A stretch of 64,000 nt of DNA from Alphaproteobacteria bacterium (GCA_020632795.1 JACKEV010000012.1:401939-465938); one strand, 5' to 3'; positions 41,901 to 51,900 are shown, counted from the first letter of the stretch. The notes: generated by a model from the sequence alone, not told the origin. Translations and numbers: made by a program.

Positions 41901-43745
41901 TCACGAAGCGGGTGTGGGGCGGCTGAGTTTCTCGGCCACCTCCAGCGCGTCCTGGCCCTGCAGGGCGAGCTGCAGGTCGCGCTCGATGCGCCGCTGGGCG
42001 AAGGGGGCGGTGACCTCGTCCAGCTTGCGGGACAGCTCTGCGATGCGGTGGCGGTCCGCGCCGGCCATCGCGGCCTCCAGGGCGTCGGCCACGGCCTGGA
42101 GGCGCTCGCCCTCGCCCTCGGCGAGCAGCGCGGCGTCGCCGGCCAGGGCCTTGCGGACCGCGCGCAGGATCTGCTCGGCCTCGACCCGGGCCTCGATGAG
42201 CATGCGCTCGTCGACGTCGGCCTCGGCGTTGTCGATGGACTCCTCGAGCATGCGCTCGATCTCGTCCTCCTCCAGGCCGTAGCTGGGCAGCACGCCGACC
42301 TGGGCCTGGGTGCCGGTGTACTCCTCGGTGGCGGTGACGGTCATGATGCCGTCGGCGTCCACCAGGAACTCGACCTTGATGCGGGGCAGCCCGGCGGGCA
42401 TCGGGGGGATGCCGGTGAGCTTGAAGCGGGCCAGGGAGCGGTTGTGGGCGGCCATCTCGCGCTCGCCCTGGACGACGTGGAGGTCCACGGCGGTCTGGCC
42501 GTCCACATGTGTGGTGAAGGTCTCCGACGCCGCGGCCGGGATGGGGGAGCAGCGCCAGATGAGCTTCTCGGTGACCCCGCCCATCGTCTCCAGCCCCAGG
42601 GAGAGGGGCACGATGTCCATGAGCAGGACGTCCTCGGCCAGCTCGGAGCTGCCGGTGAGGATGTCGGCCTGCATGGCCGCGCCCAGGGCCACGACCTGGT
42701 CGGGGTCGATGTCGCCGAAGGGCTCGCGGCCGAAGGCCTGCTCCACGACCTGCCGGACCAGGGGCACCCGGGTGGAGCCGCCCACGAGCACGACGCCGTC
42801 GATGTCGGCGACGTCCAGCTCGGCGTCGGCGATGGCCCGCTTGCAGGCCACGAGTGTGCGCTCCACGGTGGGCCGGATGAGGGCCTCGAAGTCCGCGCGG
42901 GTGACGGTGGTGGACAGCGCGGCGTCGCCGAAGGTGGCGTTGACCGCGGCGGTGTCGGCGTCCGTGAGGGCCTTCTTGGCGGCCTCGGCGGCCTCGATCG
43001 CGGCGCGCAGCACCCCGCCCCGGGCCTCGGTGACCCCGGAGCGGGACAACAGCTCGGCGGCCAGCAGGCGGTCGAAGTCGTCGCCCCCCAGGTGGGTGTC
43101 CCCGGCGGTGGAGAGCACCTGGAAGACGCCATCCTCAAGCTGGAGGATGCTGATGTCGAAGGTGCCGCCGCCCAGGTCGTAGACCGCGTAGACGCCCTGG
43201 CTGTTCTCCTGGAGGCCGTAGGCGATGGCCGCGGCGGTGGGCTCGTTGAGCAGGCGCAGCACGTTGAGGCCGGCCAGCTTGCCGGCGTCGCGGGTGGCCT
43301 GGCGTTGGGCGTCGTCGAAGTAGGCCGGCACGGTGATGACCGCGCCGCCGGGCTCGGCGAGCAGGCACTCGTTGGCGCGCTCCCGCAGGGCCCGCAGGAT
43401 CTCGGCGGAGACCTCGATGGGGGTGACGCTGCGGTCGCCGACCTGGACGCGGACGACGCGGTCGTCGTCGGTCTCGGCGAGGTTGTAGTGGAGCTGGTCG
43501 GCTTCGGCGCGGGCCTCGTCCATGGAGCGGCCCATGAAGCGCTTCACCGAGGTGAGGGTGGTCGCGGCGTGGGCGGCGGCGTCGTGCAGCGCCGCGTGGC
43601 CCACCAGCACGCCCTCGTCGAGGTAGCGCACCGCTGAAGGCAGGATGGCGCGGCCCTCGTCGTCCAGCAGGCAGCGGGCCTTGCCGCCCATCACCACCGC
43701 GACGAGGGAGTTGGTGGTGCCGAGGTCGATTCCGATGTTGGACAT
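41901..43745 (-). CDS. hscA: Fe-S assembly chaperone HscA (Hsp70)
   Basis: A 614-residue Hsp70. It has NIGIDLGTTNSLVAV, the second phosphate loop DLGGGTFDISILQ, VLVGGSTRVPLV and a substrate-binding half. Position after hscB and iscA identifies it as HscA, which with HscB releases clusters from IscU by binding its LPPVK motif (present in IscU here). ATG at 43745, 10 bp after hscB. Last gene of the isc operon; no fdx ferredoxin follows, unlike in E. coli. Confidence 0.93.
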   Translation of the reverse strand: MSNIGIDLGTTNSLVAVVMGGKARCLLDDEGRAILPSAVRYLDEGVLVGHAALHDAAAHAATTLTSVKRFMGRSMDEARAEADQLHYNLAETDDDRVVRVQVGDRSVTPIEVSAEILRALRERANECLLAEPGGAVITVPAYFDDAQRQATRDAGKLAGLNVLRLLNEPTAAAIAYGLQENSQGVYAVYDLGGGTFDISILQLEDGVFQVLSTAGDTHLGGDDFDRLLAAELLSRSGVTEARGGVLRAAIEAAEAAKKALTDADTAAVNATFGDAALSTTVTRADFEALIRPTVERTLVACKRAIADAELDVADIDGVVLVGGSTRVPLVRQVVEQAFGREPFGDIDPDQVVALGAAMQADILTGSSELAEDVLLMDIVPLSLGLETMGGVTEKLIWRCSPIPAAASETFTTHVDGQTAVDLHVVQGEREMAAHNRSLARFKLTGIPPMPAGLPRIKVEFLVDADGIMTVTATEEYTGTQAQVGVLPSYGLEEDEIERMLEESIDNAEADVDERMLIEARVEAEQILRAVRKALAGDAALLAEGEGERLQAVADALEAAMAGADRHRIAELSRKLDEVTAPFAQRRIERDLQLALQGQDALEVAEKLSRPTPAS

Positions 43746-43755
43746 CTGTGGGCTC

Positions 43756-44358
43756 TCAAAGCTCTTGGAGGAGGTTGTCGACGTACTTGAGCCTGGAGAG
43801 CAGTGCGGGCACCTCGTCGAGGCTGGCCTCGGCCTGCTCCCAGGCGGTGAACCGGGCGTCGAGCTGACCGTCGAGGTCGGCCTTGAGCTGGCGCACGCGG
43901 TCGGCGACGGCGTCAGGGTCCTCGACCAGCATCATGCGCAGGTCGAAGATGTCCTCCAGGAAGTCAGGGGGGAGGGTGGGGCCGCCGCGCTCGGGGGGGC
44001 GCGGCGTGCCGGTGGCGAGGTACCAGGCGCGGGACACCGGGTCCCGCAGGGCGCGGCGGGCCTGGTTCAAGGTGGCGGTCCACTGCAGGGCCATGCGGCG
44101 CTCGACCGCGGGGGCCCCGGCGAAGCGGTCGGGGTGGGTCTGCCGGGAGGCGGCCCGCCAGGCGCTGTCGATGGCCTTGCGGTCCAGGTGGTAGCGGCGC
44201 TCCAGGCCGAGCACGGCGAAGAGGTCCGCCTGGGGCGGCGGGGGCTGGAGCGCCCCGCAGCCGGGGCAGACGACCCCCTGGCAGGGCTCACGGCACTTCC
44301 AACAGATCACAGCGGGGGCGACCTCCGAGGGGGACCCCATATCTTCGACGGCGGACAT
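43756..44358 (-). CDS. hscB: Co-chaperone HscB with N-terminal zinc finger
   Basis: A 200-residue J-protein. An N-terminal Cys4 motif (CWKCREPC and CPGC) is like the eukaryotic and some bacterial HscB forms. The J domain has HPD in QTHPDRFAG, and the C-terminal helical bundle binds IscU. It stimulates HscA ATPase in Fe-S transfer. It begins 6 bp after iscA; a later ATG (44340) is possible. Confidence 0.9.
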   Translation of the reverse strand: MSAVEDMGSPSEVAPAVICWKCREPCQGVVCPGCGALQPPPPQADLFAVLGLERRYHLDRKAIDSAWRAASRQTHPDRFAGAPAVERRMALQWTATLNQARRALRDPVSRAWYLATGTPRPPERGGPTLPPDFLEDIFDLRMMLVEDPDAVADRVRQLKADLDGQLDARFTAWEQAEASLDEVPALLSRLKYVDNLLQEL

Positions 44359-44364
44359 GAGCCC

Positions 44365-44691
44365 TCAGATCGAGAACGAGTCCCCGCAGCTGCAGCTGCC
44401 GGAGGCCAGCGGGTTCTTGAACTCGAAGCCCGTCTTCATCAACCCCTTGACGAAGTCGATCTCGGTTCCGTTGACGAAGAGGTAGCTCTTGCGGTCGACG
44501 GCGACCTTCACGTCGCCGAAGGTGAAGACCTTGTCCTTGGGGCCGGGCTCCTCGACGAAGTCGAGCACGTAGGACAGCCCCGAGCAGCCACCACCCCGGA
44601 CGCCCACCCGGAGGTAGTGGTCCGGCGTCTGGCGCTTCTTCTTGAGCTCGACCACGCGGTCGACGGCGGCGGGGGTGAGGGTGAGGGCCAT
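44365..44691 (-). CDS. iscA: Iron-sulfur assembly protein IscA
   Basis: A 108-residue A-type carrier. The three conserved Cys residues are present in GGGCSGLSYVLDF and the tail SCSCGDSFSI. It delivers iron or Fe-S clusters to target proteins. ATG 44691 follows AGGAG. It lies between iscU and hscB in the isc operon. Confidence 0.93.
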   Translation of the reverse strand: MALTLTPAAVDRVVELKKKRQTPDHYLRVGVRGGGCSGLSYVLDFVEEPGPKDKVFTFGDVKVAVDRKSYLFVNGTEIDFVKGLMKTGFEFKNPLASGSCSCGDSFSI

Positions 44692-44735
44692 GACACGAAC
44701 TCCTGCGTGGACCAGCTTAACCGCCGGGGGGCGGC

Positions 44736-45128
44736 TCAGCCGTCCTGGGTCTCGCGCTTCTTGCGGTAGTCGGCGATGGCCGCCTTGATGGCGTCCTCCG
44801 CCAGCACGGAGCAGTGGATCTTGACCGGCGGGAGCGCCAGCTCCTCGGCGATCTGGGTGTTGCGGATGGACTCGGCGAAGTCGATGGACCGGCCCTTGAC
44901 CATCTCGGTGACCAGCGAGCTGGACGCGATGGCCGAGCCGCAGCCGAAGGTCTTGAACTTGGCGTCCTCGATGACGCCCTCGTCGTTGATCTTGAGCTGG
45001 AGCTTCATGACGTCGCCGCAGGCCGGCGCGCCCACCAGCCCGGTGCCCACGTCGGGGTCCTGCTTGTCGAGGGAGCCCATGTTGCGGGGGTTCTCGTAGT
45101 GGTCGATGAGCTTGTCGGAGTAAGCCAT
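44736..45128 (-). CDS. iscU: Fe-S scaffold protein IscU
   Basis: A 130-residue scaffold on which IscS builds clusters. The conserved Cys residues lie in GAPACGDVMKL, FKTFGCGSAIASSS and KIHCSVLAEDAI, and the HscA recognition motif LPPVK is intact. I start at ATG 45128; the longer open frame upstream overlaps iscS. It is 47 bp from iscS. Confidence 0.94.
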   Translation of the reverse strand: MAYSDKLIDHYENPRNMGSLDKQDPDVGTGLVGAPACGDVMKLQLKINDEGVIEDAKFKTFGCGSAIASSSLVTEMVKGRSIDFAESIRNTQIAEELALPPVKIHCSVLAEDAIKAAIADYRKKRETQDG

Positions 45129-45175
45129 TGGAACCTCTGGAGCTTCATGACGGGAGGGGGAGGGGAACAGGATAC

Positions 45176-46399
45176 TCAGTGCGCGGCCCACTGGATGGAC
45201 TTCAGGTCGATGCCCTCCTGGACCATCTCGTAGAGCGGGCTCATCTCGCGCAGCCAGGCGACCTTCTCGGCGACGAGGTCGATCACGAAGTCGATCTCCT
45301 CCTCGGTGTTGAAGCGCCCGACGCCGAAGCGGATGGAGGTGTGGGCCAGCTCCTCCTCGACGCCCAGGGCGCGCAGCACGTAGGAGGGCTCCAGGCTGGC
45401 CGAGGTGCAGGCCGAGCCCGAGGAGACCGCGACGTCCTTGATGGCCATCATCATGGCCTCGCCCTCGACGAAAGCGAAGGAGACGTTGAGGTTGTTGGGC
45501 AGGCGGTGCTCCCAGGAGCCGTTGAGGTAGACGTGGTCGATGCGCGCCTGGATGCCGGCCCACAGTCGGTCGCGCAGGGCGCGGACCCGCTGGACCTCGC
45601 CGCTCTCCAGGCCCTCCTTGGCGTACTTCGCGGCGGCGCCCATGCCGACGATCTGGTGGACCGCCAGGGTGCCGGAGCGCATGCCGCGCTCGTGGCCGCC
45701 GCCGTGGATGATGGGCTCGATGCGGATGCGCGGCCGGCCGCGGCGCACGTAGAGGGCGCCCACGCCCTTGGGGCCGTACATCTTGTGGGCGGAGATGGCC
45801 ATCAGGTCGACGTTGAGGGTGGAGACGTCCACCGGCAGCCGGCCGACGGCCTGGACCGCGTCGACGTGGAAGATGACGCCGCGCTCGCGGCAGACCGCGC
45901 CGATCTCGGCGATGGGGTTGACCGTGCCGATCTCGTTGTTGGCCATCATCACCGACACCAGGATGGTGTCGTCGCGCAGGGCCGCGGCGATGGACTCGGG
46001 CGTGACCACGCCGTCGGGGGTGACCTCGACGAAGGTGACCTCGAAGCCCTCCTTCTCGAGCTGGTGGCAGCTGTCGAGCACCGCCTTGTGCTCCAGCACG
46101 GAGGTGACGATGTGGTTGCCCTTGCGGCGGTTGAACCGGGCGGCGCCCAGGATGGCGAGATTGTCGGACTCGGTGGCGCCGGAGGTCCAGATGATCTCCT
46201 TGGGGCTGGCGCCGATGAGGTCGGCCACCCGCTCCCGGGCCAGCTCGACGGCCTCGCGGGCGACCCAGCCGAAGCTGTGGCTGCGGGAGGCGGCGTTGCC
46301 GAAGTGCTGGGTCAGGTAGGGCAGCAGCTCGTCGAGCACGCGCGGGTCGACCGGCGTGGTCGCGTGGTTGTCCAGGTAGATGGGGGTCTTGACGGCCAT
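45176..46399 (-). CDS. iscS: Cysteine desulfurase IscS
   Basis: A 407-residue PLP enzyme that takes sulfur from cysteine for Fe-S clusters and tRNA thiolation. The PLP lysine is in SAHKMYGPKG, the catalytic Cys in SSGSACTSASLEPSYVLRALG, and the start is YLDNHATTPVDPRVL. I start at ATG 46399, before the conserved core. Second gene of the operon, 34 bp after the MerR-type regulator. Confidence 0.95.
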   Translation of the reverse strand: MAVKTPIYLDNHATTPVDPRVLDELLPYLTQHFGNAASRSHSFGWVAREAVELARERVADLIGASPKEIIWTSGATESDNLAILGAARFNRRKGNHIVTSVLEHKAVLDSCHQLEKEGFEVTFVEVTPDGVVTPESIAAALRDDTILVSVMMANNEIGTVNPIAEIGAVCRERGVIFHVDAVQAVGRLPVDVSTLNVDLMAISAHKMYGPKGVGALYVRRGRPRIRIEPIIHGGGHERGMRSGTLAVHQIVGMGAAAKYAKEGLESGEVQRVRALRDRLWAGIQARIDHVYLNGSWEHRLPNNLNVSFAFVEGEAMMMAIKDVAVSSGSACTSASLEPSYVLRALGVEEELAHTSIRFGVGRFNTEEEIDFVIDLVAEKVAWLREMSPLYEMVQEGIDLKSIQWAAH

Positions 46400-46433
46400 G
46401 TCCGAGCCTCGGGCAGGGGCGGTTGGGATGGGA

Positions 46434-46919
46434 TCAGCCCAGGTTGTGCACCGCCGCGACCATGTCGGGGGCGGGGCGACCCTGGTGAACGTCGTCTTCG
46501 CAGCGCACGCACTGGCTGCGCTGGGTGAGGGGATCGCAGGTGCGGCACCCGGAGAGGTAGTCCAGGGAGGCCACGAGGTCACGCTCCAGCTCGCGCAGGC
46601 GGGCGAGCGCGGCGCGGGTCTCGTCGAGCTTCTCCTGGTAGAAGGCGTTCAGGCGCAGCATCGCGGTGGGGCCGTGGTCCTGCTCGTTCAGCTCCTCCAG
46701 GAAGTCCCGGATCTCCGGCAGGGAGAAGCCCAGCTCCTGGAGCCGCTCGATCCAGCGGACCCGCAGCACCGCGCCCTCGCTGTACAGCCGGAACCCGCCG
46801 GGGGTCCGCCCGTCGGGGCGCAGGAGCCCAAGCTCCTCGTAGAAGTGCAGGGCACGAGCGGTCTTTCCGCAGAGGCGGGCGAGCTGTCCGATGCGCATCA
46901 GGTCGGGTTCGGCGTTCAT
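46434..46919 (-). CDS. MerR-family regulator heading the isc operon
   Basis: A 161-residue regulator. The N-terminal winged helix is typical MerR (IGQLARLCGKTARALHFYEELGLL ... GGFRLYSEGAVLRVRWI), a dimerising coiled coil follows, and the tail holds Cys residues at CRTCDPLTQRSQCVRC. The Cys set suggests it senses metal, redox state or an Fe-S cluster. It occupies the place IscR (Rrf2 family) takes in other bacteria. A CTTACG-TTTA-CGTAAG palindrome lies just upstream. Start ATG 46919. Confidence 0.88.
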   Translation of the reverse strand: MNAEPDLMRIGQLARLCGKTARALHFYEELGLLRPDGRTPGGFRLYSEGAVLRVRWIERLQELGFSLPEIRDFLEELNEQDHGPTAMLRLNAFYQEKLDETRAALARLRELERDLVASLDYLSGCRTCDPLTQRSQCVRCEDDVHQGRPAPDMVAAVHNLG

Positions 46920-46932
46920 GGGGGCTGCAAAC

Positions 46933-46948
46933 CTTACGTTTACGTAAG
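46933..46948. promoter_or_regulatory. Palindromic operator of the isc operon
   Basis: CTTACG-TTTA-CGTAAG is a perfect inverted repeat 13 bp upstream of the regulator start, in the usual size range of MerR operators. A minus-strand TTGACG-N17-TATCTG promoter lies just upstream, with the palindrome downstream of its -10, a layout suited to repression. Confidence 0.55.
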
Positions 46949-47031
46949 AGTCAGATATCAGGACACCCTGGGGTCGTCAATGACTTTTACGTGCGCGTGA
47001 GGTTTGGGGAGACCGCAATGTAGCCACCCCC

Positions 47032-48888
47032 TCAGCGTCGGACCAGCCGCCGATACCACAGATCGAAGAAGATCAGGGTCCACAGGCGAGGGCCGTGCTC
47101 CGCCTCCCCCCGGGCGTGGGACCGGGCCATCTCCCGGATCGCGTCGCCCCGGAAGATGCCGAGGGGATCCGCGCATACCGACTCGATGCGCTCCCACAGG
47201 AAGGCCTCGCCCTCGCCGCGCAGCCAGCGGTTGAGGGGGGAGGGCAGCCCGCGCTTGGGGCGCCACACGATCTGCGAGGGCACGCCCCGGGCGGTCAGGA
47301 GCTGCTTGAGGGGCCACTTGGGCTCCCAGCGGCCCCGCCGGCGCTTGATCTTGGCCCGCCCCGGCCAGCCGGTGACCAGGGAGACGATGTCGGTGTCCAG
47401 CAGCGGGTAGCGCACCTCGATGCCCACCGCCGTGCTGACCCGGTCCGAGCGCAGCAGCGAGTCCTCGGGCAGCCAACCTCGGAAATACGCGTGCAGGGCC
47501 TCGTTGATGGGGTCGGTGTGGACCTCGTTGTAGAAGGGCTCCAGCATGGTGATCCGCATGCGGGGGCGCACGTGCGCCGGGTCCCGCAGCACGGCGGCGC
47601 GGGCGTCGACGTCGAAGACGTTGGAGCCCCCGACCCCCTGGGAGAGGCCATAGTGGACCAGCTCCTTCTCGGAGGAGGGCAGGCCCAGGCGCCGGCCGAT
47701 GGCCCCCAGCACGCCCTGCGCGGGGCGGGGCAGGCGCAGGCTCAGGCGGGCGAGGCGCAGCTCATCGGGCATGCGGGCGACCCGGCTGCCCCCGAGCAGC
47801 TCGTCGCCGCCGTCGCCGGAGAGCAGGATGCGCACGTCCTCCCGGGCGGCCCGGCACAGCAGGTACTGGGGGATGGCGGCCGGGGAGGTGACCGGCTGGC
47901 CCAGGGCGTCGACCACCTCGTCGAGGGCGCCGACGAAGTCCTCCCGGCCGACCCGGATGACCCGGTGGGTGGCCCCGGTGAGGGTGGCCACGCGCCCGGC
48001 GTAGGCGGCCTCGTCGGGGCCCTCGTCGGCGAAGCTGACGTTGTAGGTGCGGATGTCGCCGCGCTCGGCGGCCAGGCTGGTGATGGCGCTCGACGCGGTC
48101 CCCCCGGAGAGCAGCACCCCGACGTGGTGGTCCGCCACCAGCCGACGGTCCACCGAGCGGCCCAGCGCCAGCTCCAGGCGCTCCCGGGCGTCGTCCTCGT
48201 CGACCTGGGGCGCGCCGGGGTCCGCGTAGCGGGGCAGGTGCCAGCGGTGGATCCGCACCCCGCTGGCGTCCACCCGGGCCAGGCAGCCCGCCGGGAGCTG
48301 GGCCACGTCCCGCAGCAGGGTGCGCGGGGCGTGCGTGTATCTGAAGGAGAGATATTCGGCCAGCTCCTCATAGGCTGGCTCCCGGGAGACCCAGGGCAGC
48401 AGCAGCAGCGCCCGCAGGTCCGAGGCGAAGGCGAAGCGCCCGTCGCGGTGGGCGTAGTACAGCGGCTTGACCCCGACCGGGTCCCGGACCAGGTGCAGCA
48501 CCCGGTCCCGCCGGTCCCACACCCCCAGGGCGAAGTCCCCCTCCAGGTGGCGGATGGTGTCGCTGCCCCACAGGCTCCAGCCGGCCAGCACGGCGTCGGC
48601 GTCGCCGCTGGTCTTGGGCGTCACGCCCTCCCGGCGCAGGGACTCCCGCAGCGCCCCCAATTCGTAGACCCGGCCGTCCAGCACCAGGGTGTAGGGGGTG
48701 GCGGCGATGGGCTGGCGGCGCCCGGCGTGGGTGAGGGCCATGCGGCGCTGGACGAGGACCGCGGGCCCTTCTGCCCAGGTGCCGCTGTCGTCGGGGCCGC
48801 GGTGGGCGACCGCGGCGGACATGGCGACGGCGTGGTCGCGGCTCGGCGGCTCTCCTCGGAAGTGGATGATGCCTGCGATGCCGCCCAC
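47032..48888 (-). CDS. Asparagine-synthetase-like protein lacking catalytic Cys
   Basis: A 618-residue AsnB-type protein. The start is GTG 48888 behind GAGGAG, giving Met-Gly-Gly-Ile-Ala-Gly where active glutamine amidotransferases have Met-Cys-Gly-Ile-Ala-Gly, so the glutaminase nucleophile is Gly. The synthetase P-loop reads SGGTASS instead of SGGxDSS, losing the usual Asp, while SGDGGDELLGG and the later core are intact. It may use free ammonia or another amine, or it may have no ligase activity. It resembles exopolysaccharide-type AsnB homologues in length. Alone on this strand; it runs divergently from the CHAT gene. Confidence 0.85.
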   Translation of the reverse strand: MGGIAGIIHFRGEPPSRDHAVAMSAAVAHRGPDDSGTWAEGPAVLVQRRMALTHAGRRQPIAATPYTLVLDGRVYELGALRESLRREGVTPKTSGDADAVLAGWSLWGSDTIRHLEGDFALGVWDRRDRVLHLVRDPVGVKPLYYAHRDGRFAFASDLRALLLLPWVSREPAYEELAEYLSFRYTHAPRTLLRDVAQLPAGCLARVDASGVRIHRWHLPRYADPGAPQVDEDDARERLELALGRSVDRRLVADHHVGVLLSGGTASSAITSLAAERGDIRTYNVSFADEGPDEAAYAGRVATLTGATHRVIRVGREDFVGALDEVVDALGQPVTSPAAIPQYLLCRAAREDVRILLSGDGGDELLGGSRVARMPDELRLARLSLRLPRPAQGVLGAIGRRLGLPSSEKELVHYGLSQGVGGSNVFDVDARAAVLRDPAHVRPRMRITMLEPFYNEVHTDPINEALHAYFRGWLPEDSLLRSDRVSTAVGIEVRYPLLDTDIVSLVTGWPGRAKIKRRRGRWEPKWPLKQLLTARGVPSQIVWRPKRGLPSPLNRWLRGEGEAFLWERIESVCADPLGIFRGDAIREMARSHARGEAEHGPRLWTLIFFDLWYRRLVRR

Positions 48889-48980
48889 CGGCGCTCCTCG
48901 TCGGGACTCTGACCCGCGCTCCACTTAGCCTGTCCCCGGGATTTATCCGGACCCTGGCCGTCGCGAGGGGAGATGTGCTG

Positions 48981-48986
48981 TATCCT
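48981..48986 (+). promoter_or_regulatory. Candidate -10 box of the CHAT gene
   Basis: TATCCT ends 7 bases before the ATG at 48994, which would make the mRNA leaderless. The alternative start at 48973 has a GAGGGGAG immediately before it, too close for a normal ribosome site. Confidence 0.35.
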
Positions 48987-48993
48987 CGCGGCG

Positions 48994-51900
48994 ATGTCGA
49001 CCCTCGAACTCCTGCTCGCGACGGCCGAGGGGGCGCCGGTCTTCTCCCAGGGTGTGGCGGAGGATGCGGGCCCTGCGGCCCCGACCTCGGGGGACGACCC
49101 GCTGCTGCTGGCGGCGCCCACCGACGACCCCAACGACCTCTCCAAGCAGCGCTGGGGGGTGGTGATCCCCGAGGGCGGGGAGGCCCTGCTGGAGGCGATC
49201 GCCCCGCTGGTGAAGCTACGGGAGGCGCAGCAGGGGGCCCAGGCGGTGGTCTACCGGGCCCCCGCGCAGCTCGACGACCCCGCCGCGTGGCGGGACCGGG
49301 CCTACCTCGGGGACGGCCGACCGTTGGGCGAGCGCCCCCGCTACCTGCTGCTGCTGGGCGGCGCGGACCGGCTCTCGTTGGACCTGCAGAGGGTGCTGAG
49401 CGGACAGGCGTTCGTGGGACGGCTGGGCTTCGACGACCCGGCGGCCTGCCGGACCTACGCCGAGAAGGTCGCCCGCTGGACCGACGAGGCCCCGCTGGCC
49501 CCCGGCCTGCGCATGCACACCGTGCACGACATGAGCCGAGGCATCCAGCAGATGCACGACGGGCTCATCCAGCCCACCCTCAAGCGCTTCGCCGCCCAGA
49601 AGGAGGCGCTGGGGCTGGCGGACCTCAAGGTGGAGGGCGACCGCTTCGCCCCCGACCCCGCCGCGCTGCTGAAGGCGGCGGCGGCCGGCGCGGGGGAGGT
49701 GCTGGTCACCGCCAGCCAGGGCCTGGGCGCGCCCTCGGCGGGCTGGTCGGGGGTGGCGGAGCAGCGGCTCAAGCAGGGGGCGCTCCTGTTCGGCGCGCGG
49801 GGTCCGCTGGCGCCCGACGCGCTGGGGGCCACTCCCTTCCACCCCGGCGGGGCCTGGCTCAACCTGGCCTGCTTCGGCGCGGCCACCCCCGCCGAGACCG
49901 CGTACCGGCCCTGGCTGCGGCAGCTCGCGGCGAACGGGGCCTACCGGGGGGACGTGGAGGCCGTGGACCGCTCCCAGCCGGTGGACGGGCGGGCCTTCTT
50001 CAGCAGCACCGCGCTGTCTGCCCTGGCCAACCCGGACGGGCCGCTGGCGGTCATCGGCCACGCCGACCTGACCTGGACCTTCGCCATCCTCGACGAGACC
50101 GACGGCCGCACCTACCGCAGCGACCGCTTCGAGCCCCTGCTGGAGGGGCTGGTGCGGGGGCACCGCTTCGGCGCGGCGGCGGGGACCGTGCTGGACGCCT
50201 GGCGGGACGTCAGCACCCGGCTGACCACGGACCTGCAGGCCGAGGCCCGGGCCCGGGACCTGGGCGAGGCTTTCGCTGGCGACCCGATCCGGCGGGCGCG
50301 GCTGTGGATGCTGCTCCACGACCTCGCCGGCTACGTGCTGCTGGGAGACCCGGCGGCGCGGCTGCCCGTGCCGGTGGTGGGCGCGGCCGAGCCTCTGCCC
50401 ATCCCCGAGGTCGGCCGCGTCGAGGGCCCGCCGGGCACCCCCAACCCCCACCGCGTGCGCCTGACCATCGGGGTGGAGCAGTCCGGGGCGCTGCGGGTGC
50501 AGGTCACCGGGGGCTCCGAGGATCAGCAGAGCCAGCCCCACAATGTCGATGAGGACGACTTCATTGCAGACGACCTGCTGGAGCTGCGGGGCGTCGCCCT
50601 GGAGGCCGACGCCGACGCGCTGGGGCGCCGGACCCTCCGGGATCTCAAGGGCCTCTGGGAGTCCCTGCTGGACGGCCCCCCCGGGGACCTGCTCAACGAG
50701 GCCCTGGGCCGGGCCGGCGAGGTCCCGCTCCTGGTCCAGCTCGCCCCGGATACCCGGCTCCAGGACTTCCCCTGGGAGCTGCTGCGCGACGAGGACGGCT
50801 TCCTGGGGCAGAGCCGCCGCCTGCGCCTGGCGCGGGTGGTCACCGGGCGGGGGCCCGCGCCGTCCCGGGTCGAGGCGGACCCGGTGCGGATGTGGGTGCT
50901 CGCGCCGGCGTTCCAGGCCCTGGGCGATGACCTCGCCGACGCGCTCCGCGAGGTCGAGGGCCTGGCGGTCGAGGTGCTGACCCTGCGCTGGGCCGGGCTC
51001 GTCGAGCGCCTGAGCCAGGGTCCGGCCCCCCACGTCCTCCACGTCATCGGGCACGGGCGGTTGAACGGCGACCAGCCCCAGCTCGCCCTGGGCCCCACCA
51101 ACGACCCCGCGGCCTGGGTCGCCGCCGAGTCCCTGGCCCAGGCCCTGCCCGCCGCCACCCGGCTGGTGTACCTGGAGTGCTGCGAGGGCGGCGCCATCCC
51201 CCGGGTGGACAGCGCGCGGGCCACGATGTCCGGCGGAGAGCGGCTCGCGGCGGTCGCCGGGGCCTCCATCGTCCACCTCGCGCCGGTGGACGCGAACAAG
51301 GCCCACCCCCTGGCGCGGGCGTTCTACCGGGCCCTGTTCGGCGGGGGGGAGGACGCCGGAGACCTGGCCCGCGCCCTGGTGCAGGCGCGCCTCGTCACCG
51401 CCGAGCACGCGGCGGTCACCCCCGCGCTGTACCTGCGGGGGGACGCCACCCGGCTGTTCAGCGCGCCCGCGCCTGTGCTGCCGTCGCTGGCCGAGCGGCT
51501 CCAGGCGGCCTTCGAGCGCGAGGACACCCTGCTGCCCGACGCGGCGCCGGACGACGCGGGGATCGCGCTGTTCGGCCGGGAGGAGGGCTTCGCCTGGTTC
51601 GACGGCCTGTGGGGCGAGGCCTGCGGGGGCGCCCAGCGCATCGGGATGGTGCTCGGGGAGGTCGGCGCCGGCAAGTCCGCCCTCGCCGACGCCGTCGCCC
51701 TGCGCGCGCTGGAGCGGCCGGACGCGGTGGTCGTCGTCAGCGCGGGCGCGGACGCGGTGCACAGGGACGACGCGCTGCGGAGCGTGCGGGACCTGCTCCA
51801 GCAGGTCTCCGGGGGTCGCTCCCCGCGCGTTCGTGGTGCCGGGGTCGAGGCGCGCACCCTGGCCCGCCTGCGCGCCCGCGCCCTCGCGCTCGTGGAGGAG

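Noticed and set aside
41395..42282. Two short open frames, both starting Met-Ala-Asn-Ala-Gly, on opposite strands around 41850
   Set aside because: They arise from the hairpin arms being inverted copies, and their bodies are antisense to hrpB and hscA.
40527..43637. 1,036-codon plus-strand open frame across hrpB and hscA
   Set aside because: Antisense to hrpB and hscA, which are unmistakable. Composition is low complexity.
48973..48993. Earlier ATG for the CHAT gene (adding seven residues)
   Set aside because: The purine run touches the ATG with no spacing, and a -10-like box overlaps the coding sequence this start would create. It stays possible but less likely.
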